From the NCBI GenBank assembly GCA_021604885.1, contig BQJV01000037.1:1-13014 (forward strand): DNA of 13,014 nt, read 5' to 3'. The stretch's first letter is position 1. Each line of letters opens with the position of its first letter. Below, piece by piece: positions 6,863-13,014 of this stretch. The notes below the pieces were generated by a model that searched no databases, was not told the origin of the DNA, and worked only from the letters and a program-made list of their open reading frames with translations. A program made the position numbers and the translations under genes. Source of the stretch: Acidimicrobiales bacterium (GTDB lineage Bacteria > Actinomycetota > Acidimicrobiia > Acidimicrobiales > Aldehydirespiratoraceae).

Positions 6863-7381
6863 TCAGGGTACGGGCCACGCGTCGCGGATACGCCGCCAGG
6901 AATCGATCAACGCCTCCGGCAACACCCGCGTGTTGGCGACGGCGGTCATGAAGTTCGTGTCGCCCTCCCAGCGGGGAAGCACATGGACGTGGAGATGATC
7001 GGGGAACCCGGCCCCGGCGCCCTGCCCGAGGTTCGCGCCGACGTTCATTCCCATCGGTTCGTAGGCGGCAGTGACCGCCTCGGTCGCGAGTCGCACGCCC
7101 TGCCACAGCTCGGCGTGTTCGTCATCGGTGAGGTCGGCGAGCATCGGGACGCCCCGTTTCGGGAGCACCATGACGTGCCCGGATGTGTAGGGATACGCGT
7201 TGAGCAGGGCGAAGCAGTGCTCCCCGCGCCAGACGATGAACGTCTCGTCGTCCGGCAGCTCGCTGTCGAGGATCGCCTCGAACAGGGTCGATCCGTCGGG
7301 TACCTCCACGGTGCGCACCTCGGAGCCCGGCTCGCCCTGGATGTAGGCCATGCGCCAGCCGGACCAGAGGTGTTCGACCAT
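6863..7381 (-). CDS. HIT family hydrolase/phosphorylase, probable Ap4A phosphorylase
   Basis: Histidine-triad nucleotide-binding protein of 172 residues. The triad HLHVHVLP places histidines at 129, 131 and 133, and His131 is the expected nucleophile. GHVMVLPKR (69-77), NVGANLGQGAGAG and the PRWEGDTNFM tail match the mycobacterial homologue next to thrS, which is described as a diadenosine tetraphosphate phosphorylase. Threonyl-tRNA synthetase can produce Ap4A, so pairing with such an enzyme makes sense as clean-up or signal control (inference). The ATG at 7381 lies 8 nt after the thrS stop and has GAGG 6 nt upstream, which fixes the start although the frame is open far upstream into thrS. 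HIT membership is certain; substrate is inferred from synteny. Confidence 0.9.
   Translation of the reverse strand: MVEHLWSGWRMAYIQGEPGSEVRTVEVPDGSTLFEAILDSELPDDETFIVWRGEHCFALLNAYPYTSGHVMVLPKRGVPMLADLTDDEHAELWQGVRLATEAVTAAYEPMGMNVGANLGQGAGAGFPDHLHVHVLPRWEGDTNFMTAVANTRVLPEALIDSWRRIRDAWPVP
6865..6870 (-). promoter_or_regulatory. Candidate -10 element (TACCCT) before the uncharacterised membrane gene
   Basis: TACCCT fits TANNNT, overlaps the last codons and stop of the HIT gene, and ends 7 nt before the GTG at 6857. With no Shine-Dalgarno present, it could drive an internal leaderless transcript and supports the GTG choice. It could equally be ordinary coding sequence. Confidence 0.3.
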
Positions 7382-7389
7382 GCGTCGCC

Positions 7390-9372
7390 TCAGACCTTCT
7401 TGTCGACCTCGGCGGCGAGGCGGGCGATGAAGTCGCCGACGGTGACGTCGCGCTCGGGCCCGTCCTCGCCCCGCTTGTTGACGCCGACGGTGTCGGCCGC
7501 GACGTCGTCGTCGCCGACCACCAGCACGTAGGGCAGCTTCTCGACCTTGCCGTTGCGCACCCGCTTGCCGAGCGGCTCGACCGCGCTCACCACATCCACC
7601 CGGAAGCCGGCGGTCCGCAGGCGAGCCGCAACGTCGTGAGCGTGGTCGTCGTGGACTTCCGCGACCGGGAGGACACGCACCTGGACCGGCGCGAGCCAGG
7701 CCGGGAACGCGCCCGCATAGTGCTCGATCAGTACACCGAAGAACCGCTCGATCGACCCCATGAGGGCACGATGGATCATCACCGGACGTTGGCGGGAGCC
7801 GTCGGACGAAACGTACTCCAGATCGAAGCGCTCGGGCAGGGTGAAGTCCAACTGGATGGTGGACAGCTGCCACGCCCGGCCGATCGCGTCCCGCACGTCG
7901 ATGTCGATCTTCGGGCCGTAGAACGCGCCGCCGCCCTCGTCGACGACGAAGTCGAGGCCGTGGGTCTCCAGAGCGGCGCGCAGACCCTCGGTGGCCTGGT
8001 CCCAGATCGCATCGTCGCCGACCGACTTCTCGAGCGGGCGGGTCGACAGCTTCGCCTGGAAGTCCTCGAACCCGAACGCACGCAGCACCGACAGCACGAA
8101 GTCGAGCAGGGAGGCCAACTCCGCCTCGATGTCCTCGCGGGTGCAGAAGATGTGGCTGTCGTCCTGGGTGAAGCCACGGCTGCGCAGGAGTCCGTGGATC
8201 GCCCCGGACAGCTCGTAGCGATAGACGGCACCGAGCTCGAAGAGCCGGATCGGCAGCTCGCGGTAGCTGCGCTGCTGCGACCGGTAGACCATCACGTGGA
8301 ACGGGCAGTTCATCGGCTTCGGGTAGTACGACGCACCGTCCATCTCCATGGGCGGGTACATGCCGTCGGCGTAGAAGTCGAGGTGACCGGAGGTCTCCCA
8401 CAGCACCGACTTCGCGATGTGCGGCGAAAAGACGAACTCGTAGCCGCCGTGCTCGTGACGATCGCGGCTGTAGTCCTCCATGATCTTGCGGATGAGCGCA
8501 CCCTTCGGGTGCCACACTGCGAGACCGGGACCGAGCTCATCGGGCCAGCTGACGAGATCCAGCTCCTGGGCCAGGCGCCGATGGTCGCGCTTCTCGGCCT
8601 CGGCGAGCATCTGGAGGTGGGTCTTCAGCGCCTTCTTGGAGTCCCACGCAGTGCCGTAGATCCGCTGGAGCATCGGGCGCGACACATCGCCTCGCCAGTA
8701 CGCACCGGCGACCGACTGGAGCTTGAAATGGGCGAGTCGGCCGGTGCTCGGCACGTGGGGGCCGGTGCACATGTCGCGGAACGTGCCCGGCGCCGCGATG
8801 TCGCCGTTGGCGTAGTAGCTGATCGAGTCGCCGCTGACCTCGCCCGCGTCCTCGCCGGAGACGGCGCCTTCGCGAACCCGCTCGATGATCTCCGCCTTGA
8901 ACGGCTCGTCGGCGAAGAAGCCGACCGCATCGTCCAGGCTGAGTTCGTGGCGGACGAACGGCTGGTCGGCCGCGACGATCTCCTGCATCCGCGCCTCGAT
9001 GCGTTCGAGGTCGTCCTCGGACAGGGTCTGGCCGTCGGGCAGCTCGACGTCGTAGTAGAAGCCGTGTTCGATCGGCGGACCGATCGCGAGCTGGGTGCCC
9101 GGGTGGAGGTCGACGATCGCCTGCGCCATCACGTGCGCGGTCGAGTGCCGCAGGGTGTGGAGCCCGCGGTCCGAGCCGGGCGTCACGATCTCCACGACCG
9201 AGCCGTCCGTGAGCGGGACCCCGAGGTCCTGCTCGGTGCCATCGACGACCGCGATGAGCGCATCGCTGGCGAGGCGGGGCCCGATGTCGGCCGCGAGGTC
9301 CGCGGCGGACGAACCGGCCGGGAGTTCACGGGCCGAGCCATCGGGAAGGTTGACGGAGATCACGTCGGACAT
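7390..9372 (-). CDS. thrS: Threonyl-tRNA synthetase
   Basis: Class II synthetase that charges tRNA-Thr, 660 residues, full length. Order: TGS domain (1-63); editing domain with HSTAH (His76, His80) and the Cys202/His206 pair in CTGPH; class II core with the zinc ligands Cys356 (MNCPFH), His407 (DDSHIF) and His534 (IHRALMG); motif 2 around RYELSGAIHGLLRSRGFTQDD; GPKIDID (487-493); motif 3 LMGSIERFFGVLIEHYAG; and the anticodon-binding domain (about 560-655). Editing and catalytic residues all look intact. The ATG at 9372 is preceded by GGAG only one base away, which is too close for a usual ribosome-binding site, and by TAGCCT 9 nt upstream. It follows plsC by 44 nt and begins the thrS-HIT-PIM run. 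Confidence 0.98.
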   Translation of the reverse strand: MSDVISVNLPDGSARELPAGSSAADLAADIGPRLASDALIAVVDGTEQDLGVPLTDGSVVEIVTPGSDRGLHTLRHSTAHVMAQAIVDLHPGTQLAIGPPIEHGFYYDVELPDGQTLSEDDLERIEARMQEIVAADQPFVRHELSLDDAVGFFADEPFKAEIIERVREGAVSGEDAGEVSGDSISYYANGDIAAPGTFRDMCTGPHVPSTGRLAHFKLQSVAGAYWRGDVSRPMLQRIYGTAWDSKKALKTHLQMLAEAEKRDHRRLAQELDLVSWPDELGPGLAVWHPKGALIRKIMEDYSRDRHEHGGYEFVFSPHIAKSVLWETSGHLDFYADGMYPPMEMDGASYYPKPMNCPFHVMVYRSQQRSYRELPIRLFELGAVYRYELSGAIHGLLRSRGFTQDDSHIFCTREDIEAELASLLDFVLSVLRAFGFEDFQAKLSTRPLEKSVGDDAIWDQATEGLRAALETHGLDFVVDEGGGAFYGPKIDIDVRDAIGRAWQLSTIQLDFTLPERFDLEYVSSDGSRQRPVMIHRALMGSIERFFGVLIEHYAGAFPAWLAPVQVRVLPVAEVHDDHAHDVAARLRTAGFRVDVVSAVEPLGKRVRNGKVEKLPYVLVVGDDDVAADTVGVNKRGEDGPERDVTVGDFIARLAAEVDKKV

Positions 9373-9381
9373 ACTCCGCGA

Positions 9382-9387
9382 AGGCTA
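9382..9387 (-). promoter_or_regulatory. Candidate -10 element (TAGCCT) for thrS
   Basis: TAGCCT fits TANNNT and lies in the 44-bp gap between plsC and thrS, 9 nt before the ATG. The same hexamer precedes npdG. A start site within 1-3 nt of the ATG would give a leaderless or near-leaderless mRNA. No -35 hexamer is clear. Confidence 0.38.
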
Positions 9388-9416
9388 CCGGTCTCCTTCA
9401 CCCGCCCCGTGGGAAT

Positions 9417-10172
9417 TCAGACCGCGGTGGCGCGGAGCACGTCGGCCGACGAGCGTCGCTCCGGCATCTCCGGATCCACGCTGACCTTGAGCGTCTCCGG
9501 GGCGTCCTGCTTGCCCTTGGTCGCGTACTCGTTCACATAGTCCTGGCCGGTCAACGCCCGGATCTCGAACATCACCTCATCGGTGATCTGACGGAGCCGC
9601 ATGCGGGTGTCGGCGACGGACTCGCTCGACGCCGGGTAGATCGGCTTGCCGAACCGGAGCTCGACCGGCCGGAACGGACGGGGCATCGGCACGTCCGGCG
9701 GTTGGATGGCGCGACTGCCGAGGATGCCGACCGGGATGATCGGCGCGCCGGTGCGCAGGGAGAGGCGTGCCGCGCCCGTGTGGCCCTTGTGCAGGTAGCC
9801 GGTGCGTGACCGGGTGCCCTCGGGGTAGATGCCGAAGAACTCGCCGCACTCGAGGAGTCCGGCCGCGGTGTCGAGCGCCCGCGTGGAGGCGTCGCCACCC
9901 GTTCGGTCGATCGGGATCATGCCGAGCGCCGGGAACAGCCGACGGGTCTTCCAGTCGTCCAGATACTCGGCCTTGCCGACGAAACAGATCGGTCGGGGGA
10001 GGACTGCCGGCAGGAAGAAGGAGTCGATCACCGACGTGTGGTTCGGGGTGAAGATCGCCGGGCCGGTGGCCGGGATGTTCTCGAGACCTGAGGTTCGGAT
10101 CCGCCAGAGCGAGGCGAAGACGGGACGGCCAACGGTGAGGACAGCTCGTTGCATCGCTCTGTGATCCGGCAT
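9417..10172 (-). CDS. PlsC-type 1-acylglycerol-3-phosphate acyltransferase
   Basis: Acyltransferase of 251 residues with the PlsC signature: NHTSVID holds the catalytic HX4D pair (His45, Asp50), GMIPIDRTGG follows (84-93), and IYPEGTRSR (115-123) is the acceptor-phosphate motif. It probably adds the second acyl chain to lysophosphatidic acid at the inner membrane, upstream of CDP-diacylglycerol and so of PgsA. The C-terminal ~50 residues are hydrophilic (EYATKGKQ onward) and not part of the domain. The chosen ATG 10172 lies 10 nt after the mshC stop; a second ATG at 10154 (MQRAV) is an alternative. Neither has a clear Shine-Dalgarno. Closely related family members differ in acceptor lipid, so specificity is inferred. 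Confidence 0.9.
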   Translation of the reverse strand: MPDHRAMQRAVLTVGRPVFASLWRIRTSGLENIPATGPAIFTPNHTSVIDSFFLPAVLPRPICFVGKAEYLDDWKTRRLFPALGMIPIDRTGGDASTRALDTAAGLLECGEFFGIYPEGTRSRTGYLHKGHTGAARLSLRTGAPIIPVGILGSRAIQPPDVPMPRPFRPVELRFGKPIYPASSESVADTRMRLRQITDEVMFEIRALTGQDYVNEYATKGKQDAPETLKVSVDPEMPERRSSADVLRATAV

Positions 10173-10182
10173 CAGGCGCCCA

Positions 10183-11301
10183 TCATGTCAGATCCACGCC
10201 GAGAAGGTCGGCGGCTTCGCTGACCCCCTCACCGGCATCCGCGGCGGCGTCCACCACCGCGAGCGCAGCGGGCACATCGAGGTCGTCGTCGAGATGGGCT
10301 CGTACCTCCTCGAGCGCCCCGGAGCCTGCTCCGGCGGCGCGCCAGCGGTCGAGCCTCGCGGCCGCATCCTCGATCAACTGGTCGCTCCATTGCCACGGAC
10401 GCCGATAGTGGTGCGCGCCGAGCGCCAGGCGAATCGCCATCGAGTCGAAGCGGTCCCGCAGGTCGTGGACGAACACGAGGTTGCCGGTCGACTTCGACAT
10501 CTTGCGGCCGAGGAGATGCACCATCGACTGGTGCATCCAATGCCGTACGAACGGCTCGCCGGTCGCCGCCTCGCTCTGCGCCCGCACACATTCGTGGTGG
10601 GGATAGAGGAGGTCGACACCACCGCCGTGGAGGTCGATCGTGGGTCCGAGTTCGCGCAGCGCGAGGGCGGAGCACTCCACATGCCAGCCGGGCCGGCCCG
10701 GGCCCCAGCGGGACTCCCACGCCGGCTCCCCGTTGTCGGACGGTCGCCACATGATGAAGTCGAGTGGGTCCCGTTTGTTCGGGTCGCTCGGGTTCTCGCG
10801 CCACTCCACCGCGAGCTGCTGCATCCGGTCGCGCCCGAGCCCGCCGAGGGAGCCGAAGTCCTCGGCCGCGACGGTGTCGAAGTAGACGGTGCCGCCGACG
10901 ACGTAGCCGAGTCCGCGGTCGAGGATCGACTCGATCACGCCGCGGATGTCGGGAATCGCTCCCGTGGCGCGCGGCGCCGACCACGGCTCGATCGTGTTCA
11001 GCGCGGCCATGTCCTCGTCGAATCGCGCCGTCTCGCCGAATGCGAGATCGAGATAGTGGACACCCCGGCGGGCGGCCGCCGCGAGGATGTCGTCGTCGAC
11101 GTCCGTGATGTTGCGGACGCAGCGGGTCTCGTGTCCGAGGTCCCGCAGGCGGCGCTGCAGGACGTCGTAGGTGACGTAGGTGGCGGCGTGCCCCATGTGC
11201 GTGGCGTCGTACGGCGTGATGCCGCACACGTACATCGTGACGATCGGCCCGGGCTCGAACGGCACGATCCGGCCGAGATGCGTGTCGTACAGCTGCATCA
11301 T
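10183..11301 (-). CDS. mshC: MshC, cysteine:glucosaminyl-inositol ligase (mycothiol biosynthesis)
   Basis: ATP-dependent ligase joining cysteine to GlcN-inositol, the third enzyme class of mycothiol synthesis and a CysRS paralogue. The 372-residue length is shorter than cysteinyl-tRNA synthetase and lacks its C-terminal tRNA-binding part. MYVCGITPYDATHMGHAATY (23-42) is the MshC form; CysRS normally has a GPTVY-type segment. The HIGH equivalent is HMGH (35-38), GWHVEC holds Cys210, YPHHE holds His235, Cys26 completes the expected zinc ligands, and KMSKS is at 267-271. Compared with mycobacterial MshC it lacks the roughly 18-residue N-terminal arm before LYD. The double ATG at 11301/11298 lacks a Shine-Dalgarno. 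The npdG stop lies 12 nt upstream in the same frame. CysS is the alternative, disfavoured by length and motif. Confidence 0.88.
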   Translation of the reverse strand: MMQLYDTHLGRIVPFEPGPIVTMYVCGITPYDATHMGHAATYVTYDVLQRRLRDLGHETRCVRNITDVDDDILAAAARRGVHYLDLAFGETARFDEDMAALNTIEPWSAPRATGAIPDIRGVIESILDRGLGYVVGGTVYFDTVAAEDFGSLGGLGRDRMQQLAVEWRENPSDPNKRDPLDFIMWRPSDNGEPAWESRWGPGRPGWHVECSALALRELGPTIDLHGGGVDLLYPHHECVRAQSEAATGEPFVRHWMHQSMVHLLGRKMSKSTGNLVFVHDLRDRFDSMAIRLALGAHHYRRPWQWSDQLIEDAAARLDRWRAAGAGSGALEEVRAHLDDDLDVPAALAVVDAAADAGEGVSEAADLLGVDLT

Positions 11302-11313
11302 CGGCCCGGTGTG

Positions 11314-11979
11314 TCAGTCGACGTCGTCGTCGATGCCGATCAGCTTCAGCGCGACCCGTGTCTTGTAGCGCACGTTGAGCTGGAGGAGCACGGCGGTGAA
11401 GGCCTCGATGGCCGTGGCGTTGGACAGCTCGCCGGCGTCGAGCGGGCGCATGCCCGGAATCTCGCCGACCAGGTCGCTGACGGTGACGGTCGCCTTCTGG
11501 TGGTCCGAGCAGATCAGGATGTCGGAAATGACCGGCTCGTCCAGCTGGGCGAGCTCGCGGGCCGGCACATGGTGGAACGCGGCCGCCACGTAGCTGTCGG
11601 GCAACTCGGCCTGCACGCTCCCGGACACCGATCCGCGGGGCGGCACGAGCGGCTGGAACTCACGGCCGACCTTCGAGAGTGCGTTGCTCATACAGACGAC
11701 GACCTTGCCGCGCAGTCTGGTGCGCACCGAGTGGGCGGTCTCCGTCGCTGCATTCCACGGCGTCGCGATCACGACGAGCTCGGCGTCGGCGGCGCCCTGG
11801 TTGTCGGCGCTGTCGATCGTGAGCGAGCGATCCGGCCACTTGTCGATGATCGTGTCGCGCACCTCCAGGGCCCGGTACTTCGAACGGGAGCCGATGGTGA
11901 CCTCGTGGCCGACGGAGGCGAGACGGGCGGCCAGTGCCGTGCCCGCAGGACCGGTGGCGCCGAGGAGACCGATGTGCAT
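11314..11979 (-). CDS. npdG: NADPH-dependent F420 reductase (F420H2:NADP oxidoreductase)
   Basis: Cytosolic oxidoreductase of 221 residues exchanging hydride between NADPH and coenzyme F420. The Rossmann loop is GLLGATGPAGTALA (4-17), with GSRSK (30-34) positioned to bind the NADP 2'-phosphate. VVIATPWNA (69-77) and VVVCMSNAL follow, and the C-terminal DAGELSNATAIEAFTAVLLQ helix plus an LNxRYK-type end match the NpdG/Fno family. Its presence implies the host makes F420, which fits an actinobacterium. The ATG at 11979 has no Shine-Dalgarno but has TAGCCT 8 nt upstream. It is the first minus-strand gene after the divergent region and leads into mshC 12 nt downstream. Confidence 0.88.
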   Translation of the reverse strand: MHIGLLGATGPAGTALAARLASVGHEVTIGSRSKYRALEVRDTIIDKWPDRSLTIDSADNQGAADAELVVIATPWNAATETAHSVRTRLRGKVVVCMSNALSKVGREFQPLVPPRGSVSGSVQAELPDSYVAAAFHHVPARELAQLDEPVISDILICSDHQKATVTVSDLVGEIPGMRPLDAGELSNATAIEAFTAVLLQLNVRYKTRVALKLIGIDDDVD

Positions 11980-11987
11980 GGTGAACG

Positions 11988-11997
11988 AGGCTACGGT
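11988..11997. promoter_or_regulatory. Candidate divergent promoter: overlapping -10 elements for npdG (minus) and fabI (plus)
   Basis: The ten bases AGGCTACGGT read TAGCCT on the minus strand (11993-11988) and TACGGT on the plus strand (11992-11997), sharing the central TA. The minus hexamer ends 8 nt before npdG, consistent with a leaderless mRNA. The plus hexamer would give a leader of about 50 nt for fabI carrying GGAGGA. Both fit TANNNT; no -35 match is obvious. The intergenic region is only 77 bp (11980-12056), and I see no operator-like inverted repeat in it. Confidence 0.38.
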
Positions 11998-12044
11998 GCG
12001 TTCTCAGTCGGCGGCGACTCGGCCGACGACCAGGGACGACACCC

Positions 12045-12050
12045 GGAGGA
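12045..12050 (+). promoter_or_regulatory. Strong Shine-Dalgarno (GGAGGA) for fabI
   Basis: GGAGGA lies 6 nt before the GTG at 12057 and fixes that start. It is one of the strongest ribosome-binding sites in the window. Confidence 0.8.
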
Positions 12051-12056
12051 AGCGTC

Positions 12057-12824
12057 GTGGGGTTGCTGGACGGCAAGAAGATCCTGATCACCGGCGTGCT
12101 GACGGACGCCAGCCTCGCATTCGGCGTTGCCCGCATCGCCCAGGAACAGGGCGCCGAGATCGCCCTGACCGGCGCGGGGCGGGGCCTGCGCCTCACCGAA
12201 CGGACGGCGCGCAAGTTGCCCGAACCGTGCGAGGTCTACGAGCTCGACGTCACCGAACCGGCCCAGGTCGACGCGCTGCGCGACACGCTGACGAGCACCT
12301 GGGGCCGCGTCGACGGTGCGCTGCACTCCATCGGATTCGCGCCCGAAGCCATCCTCGGCGACGACTTCATGGGTGGCACCTGGGACGACGTGAAGGTCGC
12401 GCTCGAGATCTCGGCCTACTCCCTGAAGGTCCTGGCCGAAGCCACTGCGCCGCTCATGACGAACGGCGGCTCCATCGTCGGGCTCACGTTCGACGCCACG
12501 GTCGCCTGGCCCGCCTACAACTGGATGGGCGTCGCCAAGGCTGCGCTGGAGTCGACCAACCGCTACCTCGCCCGGGCGCTCGGCCCCCAGGACATCCGCT
12601 GCAATCTCATCGCCGCCGGCCCCATCCGCACGATCGCCGCGAAGTCGATCCCCGGGTTCGCCGCGTTCGAGGAGGTGTGGGACGAGAAGTCTCCGCTCGG
12701 CTGGGATGTCAACGACTCGACCGCCGTCGCCGAGAGCACCGTCGCCCTCCTGTCCGACTGGTTCCGCGGCACCACCGGCTCGATCATCCACGTGGACGGC
12801 GGCTATCACAGCATCGGCGCCTGA
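12057..12824 (+). CDS. fabI: Enoyl-[acyl-carrier-protein] reductase (NADH), FabI/InhA family
   Basis: Short-chain dehydrogenase fold enzyme of 255 residues that performs the last reduction in each FAS II cycle. MGLLDGKKILITG opens as in InhA, TDASLAFG (16-23) is the nucleotide loop, HSIGF is at 90-94, and PAYNWMGVAKAALES carries the catalytic Tyr154 and Lys161. Phe145 stands where E. coli FabI has Tyr, as in InhA, and the C-terminus GSIIHVDGGYHS is standard. The substrate-binding loop between AAGPIRT and the conserved GW (about 187-213) is roughly ten residues shorter than in mycobacterial InhA, which suggests shorter acyl substrates (inference). GTG start with GGAGGA 6 nt upstream. It is transcribed away from npdG. 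Confidence 0.95.
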   Translation: MGLLDGKKILITGVLTDASLAFGVARIAQEQGAEIALTGAGRGLRLTERTARKLPEPCEVYELDVTEPAQVDALRDTLTSTWGRVDGALHSIGFAPEAILGDDFMGGTWDDVKVALEISAYSLKVLAEATAPLMTNGGSIVGLTFDATVAWPAYNWMGVAKAALESTNRYLARALGPQDIRCNLIAAGPIRTIAAKSIPGFAAFEEVWDEKSPLGWDVNDSTAVAESTVALLSDWFRGTTGSIIHVDGGYHSIGA

Positions 12825-12840
12825 CACTGCCCGTCCCGCG

Positions 12841-13014
12841 CTGCTGATCGTGGGCGGCACCGGCCTGCTCGGACGAGCGCTCTGTCGAATCGCGCCGACC
12901 TCGTCCGCCGCGACACACTGCTCGTCGCCTCCCGTCGCCGGGGTGGCCACATGGCATCACCGCGACCTGCGTGACGGCGGCGCTTCGACGGCGGCCCTGA
13001 TCGACGAACTGTGG
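12841..13014 (+). CDS. RmlD-like NAD(P)-binding reductase/epimerase (N-terminal part, start uncertain, cut by window edge)
   Basis: The frame beginning near 12841 reads LLIVGGTGLLGRALCRIA, a Rossmann GxxGxxG loop typical of RmlD/extended SDR proteins. After a short variable stretch it continues with VAGVATWHHRDLRDG and AALIDELW, which fit the second strand and the DxxD-type region of such enzymes. It stays open to the window end. The start is unclear: GTG at 12850 would remove the first beta strand, CTG at 12841 or 12844 is an unusual codon, and the nearest in-frame ATG (12706) lies inside fabI and would add a low-complexity shadow sequence. The coordinate given is therefore provisional. It follows the fabI stop by about 16 nt, so it is probably coupled to it. 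Possible substrates: dTDP-sugar or another nucleotide sugar; not decidable here. Confidence 0.6.
   Translation, partial: MLIVGGTGLLGRALCRIAPTSSAATHCSSPPVAGVATWHHRDLRDGGASTAALIDELW

Noticed and set aside
6863..8515. Minus-strand frame of 550 codons that would fuse a long N-terminal extension to the HIT protein
   Set aside because: The extension is an out-of-frame reading of thrS; GAGG before ATG 7381 marks the true HIT start.
7636..9540. Plus-strand open frame of 634 codons opposite thrS
   Set aside because: Exactly antisense to an intact, full-length thrS; composition is that of a codon-bias shadow.
10183..11301. Calling the ligase a cysteinyl-tRNA synthetase
   Set aside because: It is about 90 residues too short, lacks the C-terminal tRNA-binding part, and carries the MshC-type GITPYDATHMGHA segment.
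10294..12087. Plus-strand open frame of 597 codons opposite mshC and npdG
   Set aside because: Antisense shadow that also runs through the divergent promoter region into fabI; no motif.
12840..13000. Possible frameshift in the RmlD-like gene, because another frame reads ADLVRRDTLLVAS
   Set aside because: That frame meets a TGA near 12972, whereas the first frame fits both the Rossmann loop and the later WHHRDLRDG segment without interruption.
1..13014. CRISPR array, insertion sequence, phage, toxin-antitoxin or defence system
   Set aside because: No repeat-spacer pattern, transposase, integrase or nuclease motif is visible; nearly every base is in a housekeeping or envelope gene.

Overview
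The window comes from a high-GC actinobacterial chromosome. It is densely coding, uses GTG and TTG starts as well as ATG, and carries phosphatidylinositol-mannoside (PIM), mycothiol and F420 genes. Deep-branching Actinobacteria such as Acidimicrobiia (Ilumatobacter-like) fit best, but that lineage call is an inference from gene content. All genes but the last two lie on the minus strand; described in transcription order they run from right to left.

Right end (11.98-13.01 kb): a 77-bp divergent intergenic region separates npdG (minus) from an InhA-like enoyl-ACP reductase gene, fabI (plus). An RmlD-like NAD(P)-binding protein follows fabI and is cut by the window edge.

First minus-strand block (11.98-9.42 kb): npdG (NADPH:F420 oxidoreductase), mshC (mycothiol cysteine ligase) and a PlsC-type acyltransferase are packed with gaps of 10-12 nt.

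Second block (9.37-3.56 kb): thrS, a HIT-family Ap4A phosphorylase-like gene, an unrecognised two-helix membrane protein, pgsA (CDP-alcohol phosphotransferase, probably phosphatidylinositol-phosphate synthase), an LpxL/PatA-type acyltransferase and a PimA-like GT4 mannosyltransferase. This is the order thrS-HIT-pgsA-acyltransferase-pimA known from Mycobacterium, with one extra membrane gene inserted.

Third block (3.52-0 kb): lemA, a degenerate M48-like membrane protein that has lost its zinc ligands, a DUF3048 lipoprotein, pdxS and the start of pdxT (pyridoxal 5'-phosphate synthase). In mycobacteria pdxS/pdxT also lie downstream of pimA, so the lemA-M48-DUF3048 trio appears to sit inside an otherwise conserved neighbourhood.

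Much of the window concerns membrane lipid supply: FabI makes acyl chains, PlsC makes phosphatidic acid, PgsA adds the inositol head group, PimA mannosylates it and the LpxL-like enzyme acylates it. MshC draws on the same inositol pool. No mobile element, CRISPR array, RNA gene or defence system is visible. The least-explained items are the pseudo-peptidase beside LemA, the membrane protein between HIT and pgsA, and a recurring TANNNT element 6-9 nt upstream of start codons that suggests leaderless transcripts.
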